From Chrysemys picta bellii (Eukaryota > Chordata > Testudines > Emydidae): a stretch of DNA of 64,000 nt. The translations under genes and the position numbers were made by a program. Below are positions 1 through 10,755 of this stretch, piece after piece. Where the stretch lies: positions 98,714,264 to 98,778,263 of the forward strand of contig NC_088797.1 of NCBI RefSeq assembly GCF_011386835.1, in the 5' to 3' direction. Below the pieces are notes generated by a model that saw nothing but the letters and a program-made list of their open reading frames with translations, ran no database searches and was not told the origin of the DNA. The stretch's first letter is position 1. Every line of letters starts with the position of its first letter.

Positions 1-1794
1 ACATTTTTTAAGTGTGTGCGTGTATACAGACCAGCAGATAGCCATGGGATTCAAAAGTTCTTTACCTTTGATTCTTTCTATGATTTGCCCCTTACAGTCA
101 CCTTTTGGTAATTTTTGCTACATAAGGGGCATCCACTTGACAACTCTGGGCTTCTGAATTATATGGTTATATTTTTAGAATGCTTGCCCGTGCATAAAAC
201 TGAACTGTTAATGGCTTTACTAAGTCAAATTAAATTTTAATGGCCTTGGTTTAATTTTTCCTCTAGCCTGTTCACATCCTTTTAAATAGCATTAAATGTG
301 ATTCAGTAGTCTTCTAATATCTCAGCTGACCTGAATAGCCTTTTCAATTAGGCTTTTTAGATTAAGCAAATCAGATACATTTTAAATAAATAAAGATCTT
401 TTTGATTGGTTAAATGCTGATATTTACAGCTCATTTAGTCCATTTATTGAGAAGCGATGTCAAAAGAACAACAGGATGCACAAAGATAGGACAGAAATAA
501 TCATTGTTCTCTGTCTCTTTACAAGTGAACAGAATTTAAGAAGAAGAAACTCCAACTGTTCTATTTAAAATTCAAAAGAGACAGATACATTGTTAAGTAA
601 TGTGAAAGGAAAATGATTTGCTGAGAAATTATATAAATTAAAATCATTTTAAGAAGTGTTAAGTGGGGAAAAGTAGCAAGTTAACAATGCAGAGTTCTCA
701 TGAGTTTATTTTCACACCTTGCATGTGGTCTGATCTCAAAACAGTGTTAGAATGTCCCCTGTGGTCTTTAAATCCATTTATTCTATGATAATATAATTTG
801 ATGAAATTTAATCTTTTCATGGCCAATTTAAGTGCTTATAAAATTATATGCTTATTACTTATGAAAGGTAATAGAATTATGATTATAGTTTTAGAGCACT
901 GCTGTACAACTTTAGTGCATGCAAAAGCATCTTTGATGTTTCCATAATAAAGTTGTTTGATGTTTATTTTAAATTTTGGATGATTGTTTCTTAGAACGTT
1001 CTCCACAAATCATAGACTCCAACTGAAATAAAACCGCCACTGGACCTGGGGATGAATGTGGGAAAATACCCTTTGAGCTGAATACTCAGCATGAGATTCA
1101 GCCAAAGCCTGTGTCAGCGTGTTTACCATGTAGGTATACTGGAAAGATGGGTTAAGAATAGTTTGTTACAGAAAAGATGGGAAGAGAATAGTTTCCTATT
1201 GCTTTGGTCATCAATGTCTTTAAAAAGTTGGTATTGTCTTTATTAGTTAGGGATGTTTTCAAGACTGACTCCATTTTTCCACTCTAGTTTCTTTAGAGGA
1301 GTGACAGGCAGTAAGTATGTTTACTTTAGATGTATGACCTATGTCTGAAACAGGTGCCGATGTACCATGGTGATAAGCTCAGAAATACCTAGATAGAAAG
1401 ACATTGTGGCAGCCACCATTTTGAATTGCATCATCCCAAATTTGAAACTTCAGCTGTTTATGATTTAAACACTCTTTTAAAAAGGTATGGTAAGGTATTG
1501 TTAGCAATGGGGAAAATGTATTTTTCTACTCATCTGGTTCTCAAAATGTTAGAGGGGATTTTGTTTATTTTAAAGCAAAGACAAGCTCTAGAAAATGTAA
1601 CCCAAATGTGAATGATTCAGAAAAATGAAAACCAGGGATTCTGATGAAAACCTTCGGCAATGTCACAGAGTGATTGCTCCCTTTAAGGAGAGAAAGGCTC
1701 AGCCGCACCTGTGGCACAATTAACTCACTTCCCCAGTGGTGAGAAATAATAAAGTCACATGATTTGTGGGTCATGTGGCTTAGCTAGCCCTCAT
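1..1794. other. AT-rich, probable DNTT intron; nothing recognised
   Basis: No exon, RNA gene or transposon termini could be supported here. The one short open frame (1426-1611) has no recognisable motif or coding character. Confidence 0.5.
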
Positions 1795-2084
1795 AAGTAT
1801 GTCTACACTGCAGCTGGGAGAAGCCTCTCTGTCTTGGTAGGCAGACTTGTGTTAGCAGGGCTTGAGCTAGTGTGTTAAAAATAACAGTTTGGACATATTG
1901 AGTCCAAAAGAGACTTGGCTAGTCAAGCTCAGAGCTTGAAAGTTGGATGGGCTTGAGAACCTAAGCTGCCGCTCAATCCGCACTGTCCATGCTGCTATTT
2001 TTAGCATGCTAGCTCCAGCCTGCTGGTGCGAGTCTGTCTGCCCATGCTGGGAGGCTTGCTCCTATCTGCAGAGTAGACATACCC
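1795..2084. mobile_element. Non-autonomous DNA transposon (MITE), Harbinger-like termini
   Basis: The left end reads GTATGTCTACACTGCAGCTG and the right end, reverse-complemented, reads GGGTATGTCTACTCTGCAG. The inside is a loose palindrome with CTATTTTTAGCATGCTAGC-type sequence in the right half and TGTGTTAAAAATAACAG in the left half. It has no open frame. The termini match those of the larger element at 46175-47632, so both probably used the same transposase. A clean 3-bp target duplication is not visible. Confidence 0.75.
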
Positions 2085-5000
2085 TTAGGGGAAAAAACAA
2101 GAGGGTTTAGGGAAAGGCAAAGGATCTTTCTCTCCAGGCAGGGGAGAAGGACGAGTCCAAGAAGAAAGTCCTGGGAGTTGTGGGTCAGTAAAAGAGCAGT
2201 AAGATAAACCAGACCCTCAGGACAGAGGGGCGGGGCCCTGTTTGAGGCTAGGGTGTAGGCTGTGAGGATTTTTTATGTTTCTCTTTTTGGACTGGTATAT
2301 CTGAGAAGGGGTGGGCTTTTGTTCAATGACTTAGTCAGAGGACCAAGTAACTGGAGCAGCCAAACCAGATTCTGGTGAAGGTGGGGGTTTTTGAGAAACC
2401 CTGAAAAGGGGAAACTGAGGCAGGGCACCACAAGCCACCCATGGTAACAAAAGGGTGCTCAGGAGGTGGCATACCCTTAACTGTATCATGTGTAGCCAGG
2501 GACCCATTTAGTAAGTTAATGCATTCATTACCATATTCTTCTAATCCTTTTCTTGGTACAGTTGAACCTGAAAGATTTAGTAATTCCCCTGTGCTAGATT
2601 AATTCAGGGCTATATTGTAGAACAACTAACTTATACAGTACTGCTTAGTGCCTATGTATTATTCAATTGTTTTCTTAAAACATTCTGAGCATGAAACGTC
2701 AAGCTTGGTGGTGGCCCAGACCAAAGGGAGTGAAGTGAAATTGTGAATCCTCTCAAACAATTCCAGTATCCATTCTACAGGAAGGGGGGGGGGGGCATCA
2801 CTAATTTTTGGTTTCCTCTAGAAAAGACTTTCTCAAAGAGTGAAATTCATTCTCGTGTAGAGGTACAGCAAAAGGTCTGTGTACATTCCACATAAGGCCT
2901 GTTGCCTGGTGCATAGGGCTTGTGCTGGCTCTCTGGACAGGGATGAATTTCATCCAAAAGTTTTATTTTTTTCTACTGTCAGTGAAACCCAGTTGGCTTA
3001 GTAGTAGAACACACAATATGTTGCACTATCAGTCTGAGGATTTTGCAACCACAGTACATGCCAATAGCACTTAAATTGAACTATCCTGATGATTTTATGA
3101 ACTGGAAAATCTATTTCCTACAGTAGTGGTGATCCACTGCTCTTTAAATGTTTTGGTAATTTATGAGCATGTGACTACATGACAGACATCACAAGAATAT
3201 AAAAACCTTCGTTATTAAAAGGAAATTGTACAAGTAATTGGTGTCTGATGTTAACTTAAAAGGATGCATACACCAATAAATTACATTTTCAAAATCTATA
3301 GAAAGAATGTCAAATAATTCTTTACAAGAAAACCTCAGGCAAGATCAATGATGATAACGTTAGAACTGTTTTGTAGCACAGTTGTGGCATGTGGTTTGCT
3401 GGTAATTGGAAGAGCATAAAGTAGTGTGTGTTAGTTTACAGTTGTTTGTGGATACTTTCCTTTGCCTGCTGCTGGTATCTGGTATACTATTGTATAATAA
3501 ATATGTGGTATAAGAAATTACTTTGGCTTCCCCAAATGAATATAGACACTTATATGTTTAATTTTCACCGAGATTCTTGGATTTTATCATATGTTTCACT
3601 ATGTGGAAGAAAGTTGAAAATCAACATGGTTTTGGTTAATTGTACCTGGGATTTTTCTGATCATTGGCTTTTTTTTTTTTTTTTTTTGGATGACTGTCAT
3701 GAATAGGGGGAAAAAGCAGCTGTAGATACCATTTTGTAGGAAGGGCATGATGAGGGCAATTAAAATTATTTGTGGAAAGAACAAAGCACTGGTAATAATA
3801 CTTTTCAGTCCCGTTGTCCCCTGCCCCCGTCCCCCAGTCCTATGACATACAAAATAAAGTTTTCATGTACAACAAGTAAACCAGGGAATAAAATAGTGAG
3901 TGAACAAATAACTGAGGTGGGTTGAAAACTTTCTATTGAAACTGCTTCACTTCACTTCTGAAATCCTTTCCCTATTTCTTGATTAAACTGCTTATTGACA
4001 AAAAATTGAGTTTTGATTGACTAATTATTTTGCTGAAAGTGTCAGTTTTCTGTGGAAAACTTAACATTTTCATTAAAAAACTGAATGATTTAGATTCTGA
4101 AATGCCACTAGGGTACCTCACGGGAATTGTAGTTCAGGTGCCTCACTAAAAGAGGAGACCATGGTGCATCATAGGACATGTAGTTTGATGAAAGAGTGCA
4201 GTCTATGCGGAAGAATGGGAGTGTGAGACATCCAAAGTACAATTCTCATTAGGAACAACAGTGACATTTCAGAATTGAGATATTTCAGTTCAGTATTTTA
4301 CAAAATTTCCTGTGGAAAACAAAACTTTTTTTTCATTTTTATTGAAATTCTCTATGGAAATCTTCCTCCCATTTTCTGACCAGCTCTCTTCATAGCTTCA
4401 CTGTGAGTAACACACACAGTAGAACATGATTAGAGAGAGAAGTGAGACTGTAAACGATAACGATCACAATTTTCATTTAGGGTTTGCAATAAATGCTAGA
4501 GTATAAACAAATGTTTTCAAATGTAACTAGTGATTTGGTGTGCTTGGGTATCCAGTGTGATGCACCTTGCAGGGGCATGATTTTCAGTTAATGCTGAGCA
4601 ACCATAAAAATCAGGTCTCTTTAAGGTTTGTTTAAGTTGACACCTAGAAATTGATCCTCCCCCATCAATTATTCATTAATGTGGAGAATCTCGGTCACCG
4701 AATTTCAGCAAAACAGATTTTAGAAAAATACAAGGGGATTCAGGAATGTAAAGCAAGAGTGGGGGAGGGGGATGTTTTTAAAACATAGGGGAGATAGATG
4801 TGTGCCCAAGGGTTATATGTGCCATCTTGCAATAAATAGATGAAGAGTAAAATATATCCACTATGGTATGGAAAAAATGTAAGTAAAAATCTTAAACAGG
4901 TTCTAAAATATTAGGTAACCAGGAGAATTATAATGATAACAGAATATAGGGGGGAAGTACAAAACAGATAATAGAAAAAAAATGAAGAATAGATGGAAGT

Positions 5001-5629
5001 TTTCATGTATGGTGACGAGATACAAGAACATAAGGAACTAGAGGGCAAATCAAGGAGACAGTGTGGCCTTGAAAAGATGGGAAGGATTATTTATTATATA
5101 GAGAAAATCCAAGGCAGCATTACAGCCATAAAACAGCCTCCTCAGGGTTTACCAGCTGAAAATATGAATCCTAAAGTAACACAGTAACTCAAAGTAGGAA
5201 TGGAATAGAAGAAAATTGTTGTTTAGAACAATTTAAATTCTTCCCAGCGCTTTCAAAAGCCTATATGTAGTTCTAAAAATAGCCTAATAGGGGTGTCAGA
5301 GTGGAGGTGAAGGCTACACTTCTCTTGTGGAAACACTTTTTAACTGAGTGCACTCTTTGACAATAGCCATTGGCTTTATCCTGCAGTTTTCTTTCCCCCT
5401 TTTTCCAGGGGGAGATGATGTGGCTTTGGTTTGGCCACTGTGGAGAAGCCAGGAGTTCCATCCTTGACCAACAGATGCCTCTTTTGTCCACTCTGCTACC
5501 TAGCTCCACCAGCTGTTGCCTGCCCCTAGACAGCATGGCTCCCCTGTGGCTCTTCCTGGAAGCCTTAAGGGATGTCTCTCACTCTCTCTTTCTTTCGCTA
5601 GTGAGGAGGTAAAAGCATCAAAAAATGAC
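2085..5629. other. Probable intron, mostly unclassified
   Basis: 2100-2480 is purine-rich and moderately GC-rich, with a look of old LTR sequence, but no termini are visible. A G10 run lies near 2785 and a T20 run at 3668-3687. 4110-4240 resembles a short decayed DNA-transposon fragment. No exon can be supported. Confidence 0.4.
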
Positions 5630-5723
5630 TGGGGCAAAAATCTGTCTGGGGATTGGTCCTGTTTTGAGTAGAGGGTTGGACTAGATGACCTCCTAAGGTC
5701 CCTTCCAACCTTGATATTCTATG
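5630..5723 (+). mobile_element. CR1-type 3' tail of a tRNA-SINE/CR1 (5' truncated)
   Basis: The sequence contains GGGGATTGGTCCTG, GGACTAGATGACCTCC and CCTTCCAACC, ending in TGATATTCTATG. This is the 3' part shared by the SINE at 10605-10755 and by CR1 LINEs. The tRNA-like head is absent, as expected for 5' truncation. Confidence 0.8.
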
Positions 5724-5791
5724 TCACAACCTTGGATAATATTAACTTCCACTGAGTCCCTCTGTGAATTATGGAAGGGCAGAGTTTGTAA

Positions 5792-6088
5792 GGGCTGGTC
5801 TACACAAGGGAGGAGGGGATTGATCTAAGATACGCAACTTCAGCTACGTGAATAGCGTAGCTGAAATCGAAGTATCTTGGATCGATTTACCTTGGGTCCT
5901 CATGGCACGGGATCGATGGCTGCAGTTCCCCTGTCGACTCTGCTACCGCCGTCCGCTCCGGTGGAGTTCCGGAGTCGACGGGGAGCGCGTTCTGGGATCG
6001 ATATATCGCGTCTTAACGAGACATGATATATCAATTCCTGATAAATCAATCGCTACCCGCTGATACAGCGGGTAGTCTGGACGTACCC
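5792..6088. mobile_element. PIF/Harbinger-type MITE with TAA target duplication
   Basis: The termini are GGGCTGGTCTACAC on the left and, reverse-complemented, GGGTACGTCCAGAC on the right, flanked by TAA at 5789-5791 and 6089-6091. The 297-bp body is unusually CpG-rich for this window, with several ATCGAT motifs, suggesting relative youth. It has no coding capacity; the 71-codon frame inside it is incidental. Ends and TSD match the autonomous Harbinger at 17598-22413. Confidence 0.88.
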
Positions 6089-6091
6089 TAA

Positions 6092-7589
6092 GAGCCAAGT
6101 GCTTCCCCATCCCATCCCTTCTTTACTCCTTCCAATTCTGCAGAGCATTGAGCTCAGATGGCATGGATTTGGTGGGACTGGAGTGAAGAGTAAGCATTCC
6201 ACAGAATCTAAACTGCCCTGCTCCAGGCGCGCACACACTTCTTCAGGCAAAGTTTCCACTCTGGAAAATTCAAAGTAGGATGGAGATGGAAACATGGTCA
6301 TTTAGCCACCAGGGAAACCATAGAGAAAATGGAATTCCTCTCTTTATGCATTTACAAGAAGATGTGCTGCTCCCTACAAAGGAGTTGAAGAGCGGCCCCA
6401 GCATCTTTCTAGCAGGGGTTGTGGTAATTTCTAGATCCAACTCAGGGGCTTAAAGGAAGAATTAGTGGCAACCAAACACCAGCCTGCCATATTCCAAATG
6501 AGAACATATTCTTCTCTATGCCTTCACCAGAGGGTACGTTTGGTATACATGGGCTATGGTCAAATAGATGTGTACAGGTACATAGCAGCCACAAGACCTC
6601 CTAGGGGTTCCTTCTTAGCTCTGTGCTTGTGGCCTGGAGTTTTGGCACATGGAGCAGTTGCAACAGAAAATATCACCTTGTCTAAGGCATTGGTGTCAGA
6701 ACACTGCCAGGAGTCATAGATTGAGCACCTAGAAGCAGAGCTGCAGTGCACTTACTGCAGTGCATAGTGACTGGGACTGATTAAGAGATTTAATTAGTTT
6801 GTCAAGAAAGAACAAAGTTATTGACTCTGAGTCAGCTCTCAATATGATGTGTCTAAGAGTACCAACAAACCAGCATCCATCCCTTCACCATCTCCTTCAC
6901 CTATAAACTATACTTCTCACCCTATCCTTGATCGATACCGGATTAAAAGTGCAAGTCATTGCATATTATCTTGCCTGTAGGGCTCCACTGATGTTTTTTA
7001 ATTGCTTCCTATCAAAACCTGCTGGTGCCTTAGAAATGTTTTAAAATAGATTTTACTATTTCATATTATTTATATAGCTAGCATAGTTGTGATTTAAAGT
7101 TAAGTGACTTAGATAAAATTCTATTATATTTTCTGCCTTTCCCTTACCATATTTATTATTAGAAAATTGGTCTGAAAAAGTGTCTTTGTGGCATAGTTCA
7201 CGTATATCTGCTATTTACTCCTCACTAGAAGTTGGGTTTATTATCTGACAGTTAGTTGCTGTAAAGATGGTTTGATGTCACAAGCTGAGAATTATAATTG
7301 TGTGGCAGAAATAATCATGAGGAGAGAAACTTGTAAGCACTAATGATATTGTGATCATGCTTAGCCCAGAGTAACACGCAGTTTGGTTCAGGATATGTGT
7401 TGTAGATCCTCAGAAGTAAGAGTGACCGTAACATAATTAAGTTTGACATCATCAGAATAGTGATGAAGAAATCTTTGTGTGAAGGCTAGGAACTGGGTGG
7501 TGATTAACTCTAAGAGATGGTAGCAGTATGGAAAAATATTCCCAAAGGCTGTTAAATGATATGAGAGAGTTGCAAGTGCAAACACTGCT
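6092..7589. other. Probable intron; nothing recognised
   Basis: No exon or transposon end could be supported. Short open frames at 6053-6751 lack recognisable motifs. Confidence 0.4.
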
Positions 7590-7965
7590 GCAGTTATGGG
7601 GAAGCCTCAGAAGGTATCACTATCTCTAGAGGAAGTAAAAGAAACTCTGAAGAACATGAAGAAAAGTAAAGCAGCTGGTGAAGAAGAGATAACTGCTGAT
7701 ATGATCAAGGCAATTTGAGATATTGAAGTAAAGTGACTTCATAGATTACTATGTGTTTTCTGGGATCAGGCTAGGATACCAGATGACTGAAGAATGGAGA
7801 TGATTGCGCCTTTTGGGGAGGGTAAGAGTAATGTAACAGTGCATCATCTTGTTAAGTCAGTCTCTCAAAGTCCTTGAGAGAGAGATTTGGAGGCAAGGTT
7901 GAGGTGCAAGGTGGGGGGGAAATACAGGAGAGGAGCAACATGAGTTTAGGAAGGGATGGAGAAAA
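7590..7965 (+). pseudogene. Decayed non-LTR retrotransposon reverse transcriptase fragment
   Basis: One frame from about 7627 reads LEEVKETLKNMKKSKAAGEE, then ITADMIKAI, a stop, LHRLLCVFWDQARIPDD and another stop. This matches the start of an endonuclease/reverse-transcriptase LINE RT domain: an EEV...K.GKA.GEDGI...E motif followed by L...W...G..P..W. At least three in-frame stops and later frameshifts kill it. The style fits the RTE/L1 side of LINEs rather than the CR1 at 52.9 kb. Beyond 7965 homology becomes unclear, although EFRKGW-like residues near 7935-7965 resemble the RT GFRKG motif. Confidence 0.65.
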
Positions 7966-8729
7966 GAAAGCATGGGAGGAAGAGGACAATAAGAGAGGAT
8001 GTGGAAGTCCGGGATGCAATAGAAAGACTCTGTCAAAAGAAGTTTAAAAGGGACTGGAACTCCAAGACCTGTGACCCCTTGCCATGGTCAAGAAGGAGTG
8101 GTGAAGAATTGTGGGCATTTCCAACCCCATGTAGTTCTGAAGTGATAGTGGTTGTGAAGAGATAACATGATAAAAGGTAGATAATAGTTTGCTAGATTTT
8201 TTTTTGTAGGCTGTGAATCACAAAAGACACTTCTGCACAAGTCAGATAAGACAGAAATGGTAAAAAGGTAAGAATAAATGGTATGGAGGATTGTGCCTGC
8301 TGTAGTCATTTTAGATGCTTGATTTTTTTTTTTTTGGAGGGGGCGGAATCAAAAAGCCTTTTTGAATAATAGAAAATAATAGAAAATCACCATTGAACAC
8401 TGGAAACTGCTATGATAGACAGCAGTTACAGCCACCACCTTTTATAGGTAGTTTACAATGCTCGGTAGGGCTGGTTTGAAACAAAAATAAAGCTTTTAAA
8501 ACTTTCATCAAGAAAGAGTTCTATTAATCCATTCCTATGGACTATATTAACTTCATGGCATATGTTTATAAAGTGTGAAATCTGTTATTTATCTAGCTCC
8601 ATATTAAGGTCATTTAATTATGAAAATCTAATGCAGTGTCCTGGTCCAATAAATGGAGCATAAAGTTTTAGTTATCTATTTCTACTGCAGAGGTTATGGT
8701 GTCCAGTTGCATGTACTTTGTCTGTGTTA

Positions 8730-8794
8730 GATTGGTGCCACAAGTACTCCTGTTCTTTTTGCGGATACAGACTAACACGGCTGCTACTCTGAAA
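8730..8794 (+). mobile_element. 65-bp retro-insertion of Penelope-like tail with 13-bp TSD
   Basis: The insert runs from GATTGGTGCCACAAGTACTC to GCTACTCTGAAA. It is flanked by perfect 13-bp direct repeats TTTGTCTGTGTTA at 8717-8729 and 8795-8807. The first half matches, on the opposite strand, the element at 39606-40034. The second half matches the inserts at 28537 and 61273. Confidence 0.88.
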
Positions 8795-8807
8795 TTTGTC
8801 TGTGTTA

Positions 8808-10010
8808 ATTATTCTTTATTAGGGACTGTTGCTTGTGAAGTTTCGCTTTGTTGATCTAAGAACCTGCATCTGTTGTAGTAGTACATTGCATGCCATTCCA
8901 TTGCTATCATTAGCAAAGGTAGGCTGAGTATCCTTAATGAAAGTTGACAGGAAAATCAAAGAGGGAAGCATTGATCAGTAGGTTACTGGTACATTCTGGC
9001 TAACAGGCTTAAAGTCAATGAGAGTCCTGTCAATGATTTCAGTAGGAGCATGACCAAGTAGAAGGGGTATATTCCCATCTGTGTATGCAAAAAATTTCAT
9101 GTGCAGCTTCTCATGCTACAGTTACACATATCTCCAGATGTTGGCCAAGGAAACCAACAGCAGGGCTAAAGCAAAAGAAATGAAGAGATTTTTAGTCTCT
9201 AAATAAAATGCTCATAAAATTTGGGGAAAGAATTATTAGGAGCTACACAACAATGCAGAGTTAAAAAACAGGTAATATTGGGGAAGAAGCCAAAACAAGA
9301 CTTTACTGTTTAGAGAAATACGATATGACTGACCTTTTGAGAGATTCTCTGAAAATAAATAGCTAGGACTCTACACTAAAGTAGAAAAAGAAACAAATAG
9401 GGAACACTCAAGTATAATTCTCAACAGAACATCCCTTTGCCACACTTTGGGATTTAAAAAGTCATTTACTAACTTCAGAACTTTTCAATTTAGGATTAAA
9501 TCAACTAAGTCTACCTGATGAGCTCCTTAGATTTACTGAAGATCATGCCTTGAAGCCAAGGGCAGTTTTGTAAAGGAGACTGACAAGATTTCAGCAAAGC
9601 CAGTCGGCTACTGGACCTTTTTGGAGGGATTTACTTAAGACCAATGGGTGGAAGGAAGATAGGTTTAAGGACAATTTACAGTGCAGTTCTGATCTGAAAA
9701 ACAACTGTAAAAATGGCATTTTGGGGTTCCATGTTTGTTGTGTGTCAGTAATTTCCATATCAAATATGCTCAGTTTAAAAGTAAAGGCTGTTTCTCCTCA
9801 GTGACAGCCTAGACTTGCAAACATAGTCTGGGTTCTGAGAGCCAAAGTGGGTTCTGCTCTTATACAAATTTGCTAGATTCTACAGAACAAATTAGATCTC
9901 AAAAAACTTGTATAACAATTCCATTTTCTTCAGACTTGCCTCAGTGACACCTTTTCATACCCATTATTTTCAGTAGATGTACATAGATGTAGCTGATTAG
10001 AGCTGATTTG
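8808..10010. other. Probable intron; nothing recognised
   Basis: AT-rich, no coding signal. 9009-9050 holds a scrap resembling the CATTGACTTCAATGGGA-type palindromic repeats seen elsewhere in the window. Confidence 0.4.
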
Positions 10011-10137
10011 CACCAGTCCTGTAAACACTTACACATATGCTCAGTTTCAATCATGTGAGTATCACTATTGACTTTAATGGCATTACACACATGCTTAAAG
10101 ATAAGCAAGAGCATAAGTATTTGCATAAACAGAGCCT
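10011..10137. repeat. Palindromic MITE copy (family shared with 26751 and 30873)
   Basis: The inverted arms are CTGTAAACACTTACACATATG-type on the left and GCATAAGTATTTGCAT on the right, with ACATGCTTAAAGATAAG inside. The same arm words (ACATGCTTAA, GCATAAGT, GACTTTAATGG) recur at 26751-26861 and 30873-30997. Confidence 0.6.
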
Positions 10138-10604
10138 TAGTAAACTTTTATTCTGATGATGTCCAAGAAGGAATAGATTCAAGCTCACTACCCAAGAGCT
10201 GCATTGTTTCTGTAATTATATCAAGATCAAAACAATGGTTAAAATCTATAAATTAAGCAGATATGGCTCTGATACCTACAAAGGAAAGTTGAGTAAGAAC
10301 ATGTCATTTTTACATAGTCTCTTTTTGGAGTAGAACTACAATTTAGAGCTTTGAATTTTCCTACATTCAGCAGAGACCACATAGATAGATGGGTAAATGG
10401 CAACATCACACCTAAAAGATTTGCCAGGAATACAACTCTAGGAGAGTTCACTTCAAGTTCATGGGAAGTACTGGCATACACTACTGGCCATGTGAAGTTG
10501 GGCTTTGATAATCCCTGAATAGTCACTGAATTCAAGCATCTATCAATATACAAGACTATCAGTCAAAGAAATAATCCTCTTGAAGTCACTTAAGACAGAA
10601 AGAT

Positions 10605-10755
10605 CTCATAGAATGTCAGGGTTGGAAAGGACCTCAGGAGGTCATCTAGTCCAACTCCCTGCTCAAAGCAGGACCAATCCCCAGGCAGATTTTTTGCCCC
10701 AAATCCCTGGGTTTAGCAGGCCAATGCTCAAACCACTGAGCTATCCCTCCCCCTC
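10605..10755 (-). mobile_element. tRNA-derived SINE with CR1-like tail, box B region deleted
   Basis: On the - strand it starts GGGGGAGGGATAGCTCAGTG, a tRNA-like head with a pol III box A (TAGCTCAGTGGTTTGAGCA). It continues through GCCTGCTAAACCCAGGG and ends with the CR1-like tail GACCTCCTGAGGTCC...ACATTCTATGA. The box B segment (GTTCAATCC-like) expected between them is missing, so this copy has an internal deletion and should be inactive. Turtle pol III SINEs with CR1 tails are the known family it resembles. Confidence 0.85.

Noticed and set aside
10710..10755. tRNA gene on -
   Set aside because: Only a tRNA-like SINE head with box A; the box B half is missing and it runs into a CR1-like tail.
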